A stretch of 64,000 bases of DNA from Flavobacterium caseinilyticum (GCF_004349085.1 NZ_SMFM01000011.1:261-64260); one strand, 5' to 3'; numbered from the stretch's first letter, positions 1 to 9,565 are shown. Translations and numbers: made by a program. The notes: a model not told the origin generated them from the letters alone.

Positions 1-516
1 GCTACTGTATCCACTGTCCAAGTCGCTGTACGTGAAACCGGTGCTGCTGCGTTACCACAGGCATCAGTTGCATTCCAAGTTCTGGTTTGTGAACGTATAC
101 AGCCCGTGATCGTAACCACGCTATCGGTAAATGTTGGAGTTACCATTCCACAAGCATCCATGGCTGTTGCTGTTCCAAGTGCTGCATTGATTGCAGATTC
201 TGATGGACTACAACCCAATGTGCCGTTGGTAGGTGTTCCTGTAGCCGTGATTACTGGCGCTACTGTATCCACTGTCCAAGTCGCTGTACGTGAAACCGGT
301 GCTGCTGCGTTGCCGCACGCATCAGTTGCATTCCAGGTTCTGGTTTGAGAACGTAAACAGCCCGTGATCGTAACCGCGCTATCAGTGAATGTTGGAGTTA
401 CCATTCCACATGCATCCATGGCTGTTGCTGTTCCAAGTGCTGCATTTATTGCATCAGCGGATGGGTTACAACCCAATGTGCCATTGGTAGGTGTTCCTGT
501 AGCCGTGATTACTGGC
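1..516 (-). repeat. 258-bp near-identical tandem coding repeats
   Basis: Window positions 1-258 and 259-516 match at nearly every base with an exact period of 258 bp (86 codons), all inside the adhesin gene. A third, clearly diverged unit lies at about 517-774, toward the N-terminus. Each unit carries a CGNAAAP-type HYR motif and a run of conserved cysteines. The near-identity suggests recent duplication or gene conversion, and the array probably continues beyond the window. Confidence 0.9.
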
Positions 517-1994
517 GCTACCGTATCTCGAACATTGATGGTTTGCGCAGCGATAGCTGTGTTCCCACAATCATCCGTAGCAGTCCACGTTCTGGTTACA
601 CTATAATTTCCTGCGCAATTGCCTGGTGTAGTTACATCTACATAGACTAGTGACTTCACTGCGCAATTGTCAGTTGCTGTTGGTGTTGCAAAAGACAAAA
701 CTGCAGGACACTCAACCGTTGTTGGAGCTGGCAATGCAGAAATTACAGGAGGAGTCTTGTCCCGACACAATTTCAGTTGAATGGGAGCTCCAGGAAAATC
801 TTTTAATTCAGATTGATTTGAACTTCCTGAAGATCTTGTTCTGATAAATAGTGTACTGAGGACAAAACAATCATTGTTGACAGCATTAAACACTTTGGTA
901 AGGTTTACTGCTCCCTCGGCCCATTGATTCACTTGATAACTTCCACCAACGCCAGTACCATTAGGATCGCTTCCATAAACATCAAAAGGTACAGGAGTAA
1001 TCGAGGTATTCTGCGTTATAAAAATATTACCAAGAAAATCGGAGTTTGGATGAAGTACATATTCATAAACACCAGGTGAGGTTTGTGTCCATACGCGAAT
1101 AGAAGCGTTTGCGTCACCACCTCCCTGAACAAATTCAATGGTCACCAATATGTCACCAATTGTACGACCTCCATCAGTTCCGGCAGATTCAAAACTGCCA
1201 CTACCACCAATGACTGGGCTAGTACCCGTTTGGGGGTTAAAAGCACCGTATACCGCTCCCGTTAATGTTAAGGATTTCTGTAAAAATTCGAAATCAATGT
1301 AACTGCTTCCATTGGTAACCTGACGGTCACCAGCAAATAGAACCCATAAATCATTAGGGTCTCCCATAACAGGAACACCATTAACAACCAAAGGAACTCC
1401 ATTAACAACAGTTTGAATAGTTGGATCTCCATACGAAAAATGAGCACCGGCATTTTGGATTTCATTTTTATTAGGATTTTGTCCAGCGCCCCATGTATAG
1501 GTGCTAGGATTATCGTTTATTTTGTTGGAAAGGGTAAATATGGTTGGATCTTGTCTATCCCCTCCCCATGGATCCTGCAAGAAAAAAGTAAAACCCGGAT
1601 ACAGAAGATTACCCGTTGTTAAATCAAGGACGCCATGAGTACCGTTGGGATGGACTGCGTCAAACAAGTCGCCCACATTTGTGTAGCCGTTAGGCGTATG
1701 TGCGAAGGCATCGCCATCAACCCCTGAACCCAGTAAAGGAGTTTGAACCGGCACAACACCCTGAATGGACTGTGCTTCTGCCGTATAACCTGTTAGTAAA
1801 ATTGCCATAAAAACAAGTGGCAACACAAATGACTGACGCCAACAGCGGAGCCATACATTTGACATGTAATTAATTGGATTTCCATCATTAAATTTTAAAA
1901 AATCTAACTTAGAAACAGTGTTTTTCGGTCTGAGACAACAATATATTTTGCTGGACAAAACATCGAAAAACTTGGTAATTGTACTCTTTTTCAT
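1..1994 (-). CDS. Secreted repeat adhesin (HYR/Ig-like), 3' end outside window
   Basis: A minus-strand frame is open from an ATG at 1994 to the window edge (about 664 codons). A second in-frame ATG lies at 1865. The N-terminus has about 43 extra residues before a hydrophobic signal segment (VLPLVFMAILLTGY) ending AEAQ near residue 75, so it is predicted to be exported. Residues ~76-400 form a globular, Gly/Asn/Asp-rich region without a family I can name. From ~residue 400 come HYR-like modules with paired cysteines and a TWTATDDCGNTA-type motif. Two following 86-residue units are almost identical. Such Flavobacteriaceae proteins usually end in a T9SS sorting domain; that end is not visible here. 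The role is inferred as cell-surface adhesion or gliding. I prefer the 1994 start because the frame is open and the MKKS start looks natural, but 1865 is possible. Confidence 0.85.
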   Translation of the reverse strand, partial: MKKSTITKFFDVLSSKIYCCLRPKNTVSKLDFLKFNDGNPINYMSNVWLRCWRQSFVLPLVFMAILLTGYTAEAQSIQGVVPVQTPLLGSGVDGDAFAHTPNGYTNVGDLFDAVHPNGTHGVLDLTTGNLLYPGFTFFLQDPWGGDRQDPTIFTLSNKINDNPSTYTWGAGQNPNKNEIQNAGAHFSYGDPTIQTVVNGVPLVVNGVPVMGDPNDLWVLFAGDRQVTNGSSYIDFEFLQKSLTLTGAVYGAFNPQTGTSPVIGGSGSFESAGTDGGRTIGDILVTIEFVQGGGDANASIRVWTQTSPGVYEYVLHPNSDFLGNIFITQNTSITPVPFDVYGSDPNGTGVGGSYQVNQWAEGAVNLTKVFNAVNNDCFVLSTLFIRTRSSGSSNQSELKDFPGAPIQLKLCRDKTPPVISALPAPTTVECPAVLSFATPTATDNCAVKSLVYVDVTTPGNCAGNYSVTRTWTATDDCGNTAIAAQTINVRDTVAPVITATGTPTNGTLGCNPSADAINAALGTATAMDACGMVTPTFTDSAVTITGCLRSQTRTWNATDACGNAAAPVSRTATWTVDTVAPVITATGTPTNGTLGCSPSESAINAALGTATAMDACGMVTPTFTDSVVTITGCIRSQTRTWNATDACGNAAAPVSRTATWTVDTV

Positions 1995-2033
1995 AATTAA
2001 AGTATTTTTACATCATAAATTAGAAAAAAACGG

Positions 2034-2560
2034 AAGTTTACAGACTTGGAGGATCAAACTTGTATAAAAAGAAAACCTCTTCATAAACATTATGAAGTAC
2101 TCGTCATTCAAAGAATTTTTGTTGACAATACAACAACTAAATTCTTTTACAGCCAGATTGTCGATTAAAAAATAACAATCTTAAAATTGTACTTTAAAAC
2201 AAATAGCATTCTGATTAATAAAGTAGGATCGCACAAAAGTTTTCAAACTTGGGGAGAAAACTTGCAGATAAAAGAAACATCTTCAAAAAGTAATTTTTTG
2301 AAGTACTCCATCAATTAAAGGATTATTATTGCGGGGAACAATAGATTAATTCTTTACTAGCCATATGACTGCATGGTATGCGATCATAAATTGTACTGTA
2401 AAACAAATAACATTCTAAGTACTTTAATAAGATAAAATAAAAGTTTTCAGATTTGGGAAGAAAACTTGCAGCCAACGAAACATCTTCAAAAATAATTACT
2501 GGAAATACTCCAGCAAGTGAGGATTTATTGCTCAAAGAATAAAAAATATCTTTTGAATAA
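2034..2560 (-). repeat. Three degenerate ~204-bp tandem repeats with conserved hairpins
   Basis: The leader of the adhesin gene contains three imperfect direct repeats. The same palindromic block (AAGTTTTC ... GAAAACTT) starts at 2034 (diverged), 2237 and 2441, spacings of 203 and 204 bp. In each of the first two units a second hairpin follows (CTTCATAA/TTATGAAG at 2079-2097; CTTCAAAAA/TTTTTTGAAG at 2281-2303), where both arms changed together. Further downstream in each unit are two more potential stems (2119-2149, 2154-2185; 2326-2355, 2366-2388) and a shared word AAATTGTACT. The third copy is the most degraded. Pairing kept while sequence drifts suggests structured RNA; on the minus strand the first hairpin is followed by T-rich sequence. 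Function unknown. Confidence 0.65.
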
Positions 2561-3114
2561 CTTAAAATTTGTTCTAATAATAACTTTCCTCAGACCAGCT
2601 AAAGATTAAAATTAGTTAATTAAATTACAAAACGAAACAACAAATCAGCAAAAATCGTTAACAAACATTTATAACCGACAAATTACTTAGAGTTTTAAGA
2701 AAATTAGCACATAAAAGGCATAAATATTAACAATTGTTCACTATTTAAAAACTTGATTAACAGATAATTACATGTTAAAAAAAATGTTAAAATCACTTTT
2801 AATTATTGTGACTTTAGCTACTAAAAAACCATTATAATTTCACTTTCGAGAAAAAGTTAAATGAACCTCCATAAATTGAAGTAATTTACCTAATAATAAT
2901 ATTTTTCTGTAGAAGAACAATGAATTTACATATTAAAAATTAGACTAGAATATGCTTGCGGAATATAATCTTTTAACTTTATAATATTAGACACTTTCAA
3001 TAACACTATCTAAAAACATGTTAAAAATCATCTGACAAACTTTTAATAAATTATTTAGAAACCTATAAAATTTATTCCAACACAAACAAAGGTAATCAGT
3101 GTTTTTAATTTATA
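2561..3114. other. AT-rich intergenic region, no gene seen
   Basis: About 550 bp of very AT-rich DNA between the repeat leader of the adhesin gene and the terminator of the downstream mutase gene. No convincing reading frame, RNA gene or transposase remnant was seen. The adhesin promoter is presumably here, since transcription must pass leftwards through the tandem repeats, but I could not pick a clean TAnnTTTG box. Confidence 0.5.
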
Positions 3115-3157
3115 AAAACAAAGAAACCTTTCTATGTATAGAAAGGTTTCTTTTATA
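3113..3157 (-). terminator. Strong hairpin terminator of the mutase gene
   Basis: A 14-bp perfect stem (AAGAAACCTTTCTA, 3121-3134, with its complement 3139-3152) has a 4-base loop. On the minus strand it is followed by TGTTTTTAT, placing a rho-independent terminator about 85 bp after the mutase stop codon. The plus-strand side has a weaker TTTAT tail. Confidence 0.85.
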
Positions 3158-3237
3158 AAAAGGATACGGTACTATTATATATAAGTTTACAGCAACAGCA
3201 TTCACCCTTTCTAATTATCTAAAAATCGTTGAAAGGC

Positions 3238-6200
3238 TTACATATTACGTCTGTATTGTCCGCCTACTTCAAATAAAGCAGAAGTAATTTGTCCCAAAGA
3301 ACAAACCTTCGTTGCTTCCATTAAATGTTCAAATAAGTTTTCGTTTTTAATGGCTGCGTCCTGAAGCGTATTTATATGTTCATCTACCAAATCCTGATTG
3401 GACTGGTGTAAATGATTCAACATATCAATTTGATATTGTTTTTCTTCTTCGGTGGCACGAATTACTTCCGCTGGAATGACCGTTGGAGAGCCTTTAGAAC
3501 TCAAAAACGTATTGACACCGATAATTGGAAATTCACCCGTATGTTTCAAAGTTTCATAGTACAGACTTTCTTCCTGAATTTTTGAACGTTGGTACATTGT
3601 TTCCATCGCACCAAGAACGCCGCCACGTTCGGTAATTCTATCGAATTCCTGTAAAACCGCAGCTTCAACCAAGTCGGTTAATTCTTCGATGATAAAAGCT
3701 CCCTGAATTGGGTTTTCGTTTTTAGCTAAACCTAATTCTTTATTAATAATCAATTGGATCGCCATCGCACGACGCACAGATTCTTCCGTTGGCGTTGTGA
3801 TTGCTTCATCATAAGCATTGGTATGCAGGGAATTACAGTTGTCATAAATCGCATATAACGCTTGCAAAGTGGTACGAATATCATTGAAATCAATTTCCTG
3901 CGCGTGCAAAGAACGTCCAGAAGTCTGAATATGGTATTTCAACATTTGCGCGCGTTCGTTAGCTCCGTATTTATTTTTCATGGCTTTCGCCCAAATTTTA
4001 CGAGCCACACGACCAATAACGGCATATTCCGGATCAACTCCATTCGAGAAAAAGAACGATAAGTTAGGTCCAAAATCATTGATATTCATGCCGCGACTCA
4101 AATAATATTCCACGTAAGTGAAACCATTAGAAAGCGTGAATGCCAATTGCGTGATAGGATTCGCACCCGCTTCGGCAATGTGATAGCCCGAGATAGAAAC
4201 GGAATAAAAGTTTCTTACATTCTTGGTAATGAAATATTCCTGCACGTCACCCATCAATCGCAGCGCAAATTCAGTAGAGAAAATACAGGTATTTTGTGCC
4301 TGGTCTTCTTTAAGAATATCAGCCTGAACTGTCCCACGAACTTGAGATAACGTTCTTGCTTTAATTTCATTATATACTTCTAAAGGTAAAACCTGATCTC
4401 CGGTAACCCCTAATAGCATCAGCCCTAATCCGTTGTTTCCCTCTGGTAAATCCCCTTGATAATGTGGTCTTTCGACTCCTTTAGCTGCATATATTTTGTT
4501 GATTTTTGCTTCAACTTCTTTTTCAAGACTATTCTCTTTAATATAAAACTCGCATTGTTGGTCAATAGCCGCATTCATGAAAAAACCTAATAACATCGGC
4601 GCCGGACCATTGATGGTCATACTCACCGAAGTCATCGCATGAACTAAATCAAAACCAGAATATAATTTTTTAGCATCATCCAAACAACAAATAGAAACTC
4701 CGGCATTACCGATTTTTCCATAAATATCCGGGCGTACATGCGGATCGTTTCCGTATAAAGTTACGCTGTCAAAAGCCGTTGACAATCGTTTTGCCGGTAA
4801 TCCAGCACTTACATAATGAAAACGTTTGTTGGTTCTTTCCGGTCCGCCTTCTCCGGCAAACATGCGAGAAGGATCTTCTCCTTCGCGTTTGAAAGGATAA
4901 AGTCCAGCTGTAAAAGGAAATTCTCCAGGAACATTTTCCTGCAAACACCAACGTAAAATATCACCCCAAGCTTTATACTTTGGCAACGCAATTTTCGGGA
5001 TTTGAGAATGTGATAAGGACTCGGTATGCGTCGCCATTTTTATTTCCCTGTCACGAACTTTAAACGTATAAACTGGATCTTTGTACTTGTTTACTTTTTC
5101 GTCCCAAGTCAAAATGATTTCCCAATTGTATGGATCCAAATCCATTTTTACTTTTTCAAACTGATTCAGTAAAAGATTTAGGAAAATTTTATTTTCAGCA
5201 ACCCCTTGTTTTTCGGATTCCAAAGCCGTTGGCAAAACTGAATCATCGTCGATTCCAGTTTTGTTAATTACTGGACATTTTCCGGAAACACTCTCCAAAG
5301 TTTTGAAAATCCCGTATAATTTTTGTGCAACTTGCTCTTGGCTTATCGCAGTAACATCATATTTTCTGTTGCTTTCGGCAATTTCAGATAAGTAACGCGT
5401 TCTGTGGGGAGGAATAACGAAAATCTTCTCGCTCATTTCACGCGTAATTTGAAACGTTGATTTCAAATCAGAATTTGTTTTTTCATGGACTTTATCCATA
5501 ATCGCTTTGTATAGCGTATTCATTCCCGGATCGTTGAACTGCGAAGCAATCGTCCCGAAAACCGGAAGTGTATCTAAATTCGCATCCCAAAGATTATGGT
5601 TGCGTTGGTATTGCTTTTTTACGTCTCTCAATGCGTCGAGAGAACCGCGTTTGTCAAATTTGTTTATCGCTACCAAATCAGCAAAATCAAGCATATCGAT
5701 TTTTTCCAATTGGGTTGCAGCACCAAATTCCGGTGTCATAACATATAAAGAAACATCAGAATGATCCATGATTTCTGTATCGGATTGCCCGATTCCAGAA
5801 GTTTCCAGGATTATAATATCATAATTTGCCGCTTTAATCACTTGAATCGCATCAGCAACATATTTAGACAAAGCCAGATTCGATTGACGTGTAGCCAACG
5901 AACGCATGTAAACCCTAGGATTATTGATGGCATTCATTCGGATTCTATCTCCAAGAAGTGCTCCTCCCGTTTTACGTTTTGATGGATCCACAGATATTAA
6001 TCCGATTGTTTTTTCCGGGAAATCGATAAGAAAACGACGTACTAATTCATCTACCAACGAAGATTTTCCTGCTCCACCCGTTCCGGTAATTCCCAAAACC
6101 GGAGTTTTACAATTGGCATTTTTTTTATGAATTGCATCTAAAGTATCCTTTGCAACATCAGGGAAATTTTCCGCGGATGAAATAATTCTGGCAATTGCCT

Positions 6201-6690
6201 TTGGATTTTTTTCGTCAAGCTGATTAATCTCTTGATCCAATTTATCTCCGACAGCATAATCTGATTTCTGAACTAAATCATTGATCATTCCCTGCAGTCC
6301 CATGGCTCTTCCATCATCCGGAGCATAAATTCTGGTGATTCCGTAGTCTTGCAAGTCTGCAATTTCTGAAGGCAGGATCACTCCTCCTCCACCGCCAAAT
6401 ATTTTGATTTGCCCGGCTCCTTTTTCCTGAAGCAGGTCATACATATATTTAAAATATTCGTTATGTCCTCCTTGGTAGGAAGTTATAGCAATTGCATTGG
6501 CATCTTCTTGTATTGCAGTATTCACCACTTCTTCGACACTTCTGTCATGACCTAAATGAATCACCTCAACACCTGTAGATTGAATAATTCTGCGCATGAT
6601 GTTAATTGCTGCATCGTGGCCATCAAAAAGGGCCGCGGCGGTTACAATTCTTACTTTATTAACAGGGATATACGGTTTTACTAGTTCCAT
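3238..6690 (-). CDS. icmF: Fused acyl-CoA mutase (IcmF / methylmalonyl-CoA mutase family)
   Basis: 1150 residues joining the three parts of the IcmF architecture. An N-terminal B12-binding domain (DGHD at 23-26, glycine-rich FGGGGGV near 98-104) is followed by a MeaB/ArgK-like chaperone GTPase (P-loop GTGGAGKS near 203-210; NKFD as the base-recognition motif) and a C-terminal mutase TIM barrel ([15 protein letters not shown] and [21 protein letters not shown] regions). The family isomerises branched and linear acyl-CoAs (isobutyryl/butyryl-CoA, sometimes pivalyl/isovaleryl-CoA) using adenosylcobalamin, with the GTPase protecting or reloading the cofactor. Length fits the family (~1100). It sits alone, with its own terminator. 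Substrate choice between isobutyryl- and methylmalonyl-CoA cannot be settled by eye; the fused layout favours IcmF. Confidence 0.88.
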   Translation of the reverse strand: MELVKPYIPVNKVRIVTAAALFDGHDAAINIMRRIIQSTGVEVIHLGHDRSVEEVVNTAIQEDANAIAITSYQGGHNEYFKYMYDLLQEKGAGQIKIFGGGGGVILPSEIADLQDYGITRIYAPDDGRAMGLQGMINDLVQKSDYAVGDKLDQEINQLDEKNPKAIARIISSAENFPDVAKDTLDAIHKKNANCKTPVLGITGTGGAGKSSLVDELVRRFLIDFPEKTIGLISVDPSKRKTGGALLGDRIRMNAINNPRVYMRSLATRQSNLALSKYVADAIQVIKAANYDIIILETSGIGQSDTEIMDHSDVSLYVMTPEFGAATQLEKIDMLDFADLVAINKFDKRGSLDALRDVKKQYQRNHNLWDANLDTLPVFGTIASQFNDPGMNTLYKAIMDKVHEKTNSDLKSTFQITREMSEKIFVIPPHRTRYLSEIAESNRKYDVTAISQEQVAQKLYGIFKTLESVSGKCPVINKTGIDDDSVLPTALESEKQGVAENKIFLNLLLNQFEKVKMDLDPYNWEIILTWDEKVNKYKDPVYTFKVRDREIKMATHTESLSHSQIPKIALPKYKAWGDILRWCLQENVPGEFPFTAGLYPFKREGEDPSRMFAGEGGPERTNKRFHYVSAGLPAKRLSTAFDSVTLYGNDPHVRPDIYGKIGNAGVSICCLDDAKKLYSGFDLVHAMTSVSMTINGPAPMLLGFFMNAAIDQQCEFYIKENSLEKEVEAKINKIYAAKGVERPHYQGDLPEGNNGLGLMLLGVTGDQVLPLEVYNEIKARTLSQVRGTVQADILKEDQAQNTCIFSTEFALRLMGDVQEYFITKNVRNFYSVSISGYHIAEAGANPITQLAFTLSNGFTYVEYYLSRGMNINDFGPNLSFFFSNGVDPEYAVIGRVARKIWAKAMKNKYGANERAQMLKYHIQTSGRSLHAQEIDFNDIRTTLQALYAIYDNCNSLHTNAYDEAITTPTEESVRRAMAIQLIINKELGLAKNENPIQGAFIIEELTDLVEAAVLQEFDRITERGGVLGAMETMYQRSKIQEESLYYETLKHTGEFPIIGVNTFLSSKGSPTVIPAEVIRATEEEKQYQIDMLNHLHQSNQDLVDEHINTLQDAAIKNENLFEHLMEATKVCSLGQITSALFEVGGQYRRNM

Positions 6691-6791
6691 TTTATGAATA
6701 TGATAATTTAAGTCTGCAATTTACAATTTTATTTTAAGAATTATTTGTTCCGATTTAGTGGATGTTGTTAAAAAGTAGGAATTTTGTCTTT

Positions 6792-6894
6792 TAGCCCCGA
6801 TGGAAGCGGCATCTCCCGATTTAGAAAAACAAGGCTTTTTTAAGCCGTAGTTTTTATTAATCGGGAATACAGCGCACAGCGGGACAACTGTTCC
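6792..6894 (+). repeat. Dispersed REP-like element, copy 1
   Basis: Begins TAGCCCCGATGGAAGCGGCA and ends in a CAGCGGGACAACTGTTCC-like tail, with a long stem-loop between (CCCGATT at about 6814-6820, complement AATCGGG at about 6859-6865, inner stem AAGGCTT/AAGCC). The same outer motifs around different central palindromes occur at 11645-11725 and, inverted, at 12937-13025. It fills most of the gap between the mutase and the DUF4197 gene. Confidence 0.75.
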
Positions 6895-7011
6895 TTAAAA
6901 AATACTAAATTTTGTGCTCCTAAAAAAAATTATGGCTTTGTTTTTGAATAAGTGTTAGTTTTACACGAGTCTCACGGCGATAATGCAATTAAACCTTAAA
7001 AACAATTTACA

Positions 7012-7719
7012 ATGAAAAAAATTTTAATTATAATGGCAGCGGTGTCACTTTCCAGTTGTGCCGAAATGCAGCAGGTACTGAATCAGCTACCGCAAACGCA
7101 GGGAATAGGTGGCGTTGACATTTCAGGAGGATTGAAAGAAGCGTTAAACAACGGGATTTCTAAACAAGTGACAAAACTAACCACAACAGACGGTTTTTAT
7201 AAAAATGCTGCTGTGAAAATCTTATTGCCGGAAGAATTGAGAAAGGTTGATGCAGGATTGCGAAAAATTGGAATGAGCTCATTGGCAGACGAAGGTTTAA
7301 AAGTTTTGAATCGCGCTGCCGAAGACGCAGTGAAAGAAGCGACTCCTATTTTTGTTGATGCGGTGAGAAATATGAGTTTTATGGATGCCAAATCGATTTT
7401 GATGGGTAATGAAAGTTCAGCGACAAATTATTTACAAAATAGTACTTCGAATGCTTTGTACGGGAAATTCAGTCCGGTTATTAAAAATTCGTTTACAAAA
7501 GTGGGTGCCGACAAAGTTTGGGCAAACATTATCACTAAATATAACAGCATTCCATTAATCACCAAAGTAAATCCTGATTTGACCGATTATGTGACCAATC
7601 AAGCGATGAACGGCGTTTTTAAAATGGTTGCTGTCGAAGAAAAAAACATAAGAACGAATATTACTTCAAGAACTTCACTTTTATTGCAAAAGGTTTTTGC
7701 TATGCAGGATAAAAGATAG
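7012..7719 (+). CDS. DUF4197 family lipoprotein
   Basis: 235 residues with an N-terminal lipoprotein signal (MKKILIIMAAVSLSSC; lipobox LSSC, Cys16). The body matches my recollection of the DUF4197 family: a GGLKEALNNGI motif near residue 38, then a helical domain with LPEELRKVDAGLRKIG, AAEDAVKEA and a C-terminal TDYVTNQAMNGVFKMVA segment. The biochemical function of DUF4197 is not known to me. It is probably anchored in the inner leaflet of the outer membrane or in the periplasm. It stands alone, transcribed away from the mutase gene, with a hairpin terminator candidate about 50 bp downstream. Confidence 0.85.
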   Translation: MKKILIIMAAVSLSSCAEMQQVLNQLPQTQGIGGVDISGGLKEALNNGISKQVTKLTTTDGFYKNAAVKILLPEELRKVDAGLRKIGMSSLADEGLKVLNRAAEDAVKEATPIFVDAVRNMSFMDAKSILMGNESSATNYLQNSTSNALYGKFSPVIKNSFTKVGADKVWANIITKYNSIPLITKVNPDLTDYVTNQAMNGVFKMVAVEEKNIRTNITSRTSLLLQKVFAMQDKR

Positions 7720-7769
7720 TTTCGATTTTAATATACATTCAGAAATAAGAAATGCTTCCTTCTAGACTG

Positions 7770-7805
7770 CCCCCAAAAAGTTAGACACTATTTGGGGGTA
7801 TTTTT
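7770..7805 (+). terminator. GC-rich hairpin; terminator or IS3-type end remnant
   Basis: CCCCCAAA (7770-7777) pairs with TTTGGGGG (7791-7798), followed by TATTTTTATGG, which would serve as a terminator for the DUF4197 gene. The sequence TGCCCCCAAAAAGTTAGACA also resembles terminal inverted repeats of IS3-family elements, and no transposase follows. Both readings are possible. Confidence 0.5.
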
Positions 7806-7896
7806 ATGGAAAGAAACTTCCGAAGCTCTGATTTTTCAATTCTTGTTATAAAAACAAAAAATATTCGCGTTCCCATTATAAAACGCAGTGATTTAA

Positions 7897-8172
7897 TCAA
7901 GTGGAATTTTGGACAAAATCACTGTCTTGTTCATTTAATGTTAAGGTTTTACGAAACTCTTTGTTCAACAGGGTTGAATCAAAAAGATAAACTGCATTAA
8001 AATTTTCAGATATTCTGAAAATTAGTTTTATGGAATCGGTAACAAATAAATTGCTCGAATTGGTTTTGGAAATCGTTTGTGATCCAGTAACATCGTTAAA
8101 AATGGAATCCGTTTGATAATTATCATCGGTTAAAAATTCAGTTGCACCATATTTAATTAATTTGCAACTAGT
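7897..8172 (-). pseudogene. Possible gene remnant (unknown family)
   Basis: On the minus strand one frame is open for about 90 codons between a stop at ~8173 and a TGA at 7897-7899, without a usable start. The translation has ordinary protein composition (for example TDDNYQTDSIFNDVTGSQT and FVTDSIKLIFRISENF) unlike the low-complexity noise around it. I read it as the 3' end of a gene that lost its front part. It lies just beyond the IS3-like end at 7770, which fits a deletion or insertion scar. No family recognised; could be chance. Confidence 0.3.
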
Positions 8173-8260
8173 TTAGTAGAGTTACTAAATCATCTGTAGA
8201 TTAGATAGTTTTTACAGAGAAATACACTATCGTAGACCCATTTGAGAATTTAAACATTGT

Positions 8261-8515
8261 ATGCAAGAGCTTTTAAATTCTATTTTAAAAACAAGACAGA
8301 AAATTGTGAGATTAATTAGAATTACGATTTACAGAAAAAAATATTTAGCTCTGAATCAACCTTTTAAAAAAGTTTCGAAAAACTTAACGTATCTGCAACA
8401 AAGTAATAACATAATCTTAACAGCAGAAGATCAAGTTATATTTGATCTTTGCAGAGTAATAAACTGGTTATTTATTATTTGGTTTTGGTTAGTAAAAGAA
8501 TTGCCTGTATCGTAA
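8261..8515 (+). CDS. Doubtful small ORF (84 aa)
   Basis: 84 codons ending inside a strong plus-strand terminator (8502-8532). The protein is Lys/Ile/Leu-rich with a hydrophobic aromatic C-terminal stretch (INWLFIIWFWLVKE) that could be a membrane segment. No family or ribosome binding site is recognised. The terminator shows that something is transcribed rightwards here; it could be this ORF or a small RNA between about 8200 and 8530. Listed only because the rest of this 800-bp gap holds no other candidate. Confidence 0.2.
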   Translation: MQELLNSILKTRQKIVRLIRITIYRKKYLALNQPFKKVSKNLTYLQQSNNIILTAEDQVIFDLCRVINWLFIIWFWLVKELPVS

Positions 8516-8535
8516 TGATACAGGCATTTTTTATT
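8502..8535 (+). terminator. Rho-independent terminator (plus strand)
   Basis: TGCCTGTATC (8502-8511) and GATACAGGCA (8517-8526) form a 10-bp perfect stem with a 5-base loop, followed by TTTTTTATTT. The T-tail is on the plus strand, so it ends a rightward transcript; it also abuts the stop of the leftward hydrolase gene. Confidence 0.8.
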
Positions 8536-9316
8536 TGGTGTTATTGATAAAAGAAAGTACGGCACCATTAAAAACTATTGGCTGTTCCACATTGACCACA
8601 TGTCCACATTTTTCAATTACAAACAATTTAGAAGATCGGTAATGATTGTCCACTACTTTGCGGACCGACGGTAAAAACATATAATCTTCTTCTCCCATTA
8701 CATATAATGTCGGAATATTTAATTCGACCTGACGAAACCATCTCAGGACCGGATTTATTTCGGCCGTTAGCTTAAACCACTTTATAAATTCTTTCTGATA
8801 TAATTTTTTAGCCTCATTGATAAAAAGTAAACGAGATTGTTTGTGACTTTTTTTAGGCATAATCACAAAAGCAAAAAACTTGTATAAAACTAAATAAGGC
8901 AAAACATATTTAAACATATTTCCCAACCTCATTAAAACCTGCGAACGAAAATTCATTTTTAAGATTGCGCCGCCAAGAATCATACTTTGCACTCGTTTCG
9001 GATACATTTCCGCTAGTTGTCTGATTAAAATTGTTCCCAGCGAAATCCCAACAAAGTGAGACTTTTCGATTTTTAGATAATCTAACACTTCCAGAATGTC
9101 ATTGGCAAGAGCCGCAAAAGTATATTTCTGTTTAAAAGCAGTTTTGAGCGTAGGTTTTGAGTTTCCGTGACCACGTAAATCCAATAACAACACATTATAT
9201 CGTTTTTGAAAATCCCGAATTTGCCTGAACCAAATAGACGAACTTCCACCAGCACCATGAACAAAGGTTACCCATTGCTCGCTATTTTCATTCTTGTAAA
9301 TGGTATAATTAATCAC
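8531..9316 (-). CDS. Alpha/beta hydrolase
   Basis: About 262 residues from a GTG at 9316 (VINYTIYKNENSEQWVTFVHG...). The fold is clear: oxyanion-hole HGAGGSS, nucleophile elbow GISLG (Ser), an acid in VMGEEDYMF, and the catalytic His in EKCGHVVNVEQP. The family includes esterases, lipases and lactonases; the substrate is not predictable. No signal peptide, so cytoplasmic. The frame stays open upstream to 9409, but those residues are low-complexity, and a TAnnTTTG promoter box (TATTTTTG, 9336 to 9329) lies between, so the internal GTG start is preferred. The divergent small gene starts at 9422. Confidence 0.82.
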   Translation of the reverse strand: MINYTIYKNENSEQWVTFVHGAGGSSSIWFRQIRDFQKRYNVLLLDLRGHGNSKPTLKTAFKQKYTFAALANDILEVLDYLKIEKSHFVGISLGTILIRQLAEMYPKRVQSMILGGAILKMNFRSQVLMRLGNMFKYVLPYLVLYKFFAFVIMPKKSHKQSRLLFINEAKKLYQKEFIKWFKLTAEINPVLRWFRQVELNIPTLYVMGEEDYMFLPSVRKVVDNHYRSSKLFVIEKCGHVVNVEQPIVFNGAVLSFINNTK

Positions 9317-9328
9317 TACTTTTTTTTG

Positions 9329-9406
9329 CAAAAATAGAATAATAAATTTAAATTGTATTCTTAACATATAATAATGAGGAATTATTATGTACAAAACGTA
9401 AATTTG
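9329..9406. promoter_or_regulatory. Divergent Bacteroidota-type -7 boxes
   Basis: Two TAnnTTTG matches face away from each other: TATTTTTG on the minus strand (9336-9329) before the hydrolase, and TAAATTTG on the plus strand (9399-9406), 15 bp before the ATG at 9422. Neither has a convincing TTG at -33. Confidence 0.45.
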
Positions 9407-9421
9407 CAAAAAATTACACCC

Positions 9422-9565
9422 ATGATTGGATTATTGAAAGAGAAAAGTGAAATAGAAAAGCTTAAAAAAGAATACCAAACTCTTGCTGAGCAAAATTTTA
9501 ATATCGAAAGAAAACATACTGAAATCGTACCGGAAGAATTAGTGCTTGAGGAATGCGAATCATAA
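9422..9565 (+). CDS. Small charged protein, Lacal_2735-like N-terminus
   Basis: 47 residues beginning MIGLLKEKSEIEKLKKEY, which resembles the start of the short Lacal_2735 family of Bacteroidota (MFGLF-KKKSE-EKL-KY pattern). The second half (TEIVPEELVLEECES) does not follow that family, so this may be a divergent or shortened member. The body is a probable single charged helix. Function unknown. I chose the ATG at 9422 because a TAAATTTG promoter box ends 15 bp before it; the frame is open from 9374. The stop overlaps the convergent BtuF-like gene by 6 bp. Confidence 0.5.
   Translation: MIGLLKEKSEIEKLKKEYQTLAEQNFNIERKHTEIVPEELVLEECES

Noticed and set aside
106..606. Plus-strand ORFs of 80 codons with similar sequence
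   Set aside because: They are antisense shadows of the 258-bp coding repeats in the minus-strand adhesin, which is open throughout and has the signal peptide and HYR motifs.
2326..2535. Minus-strand ORF of 69 codons in the repeat leader
   Set aside because: It spans two of the degenerate tandem repeats; the other copies carry stops in the same frame, so it is not coding.
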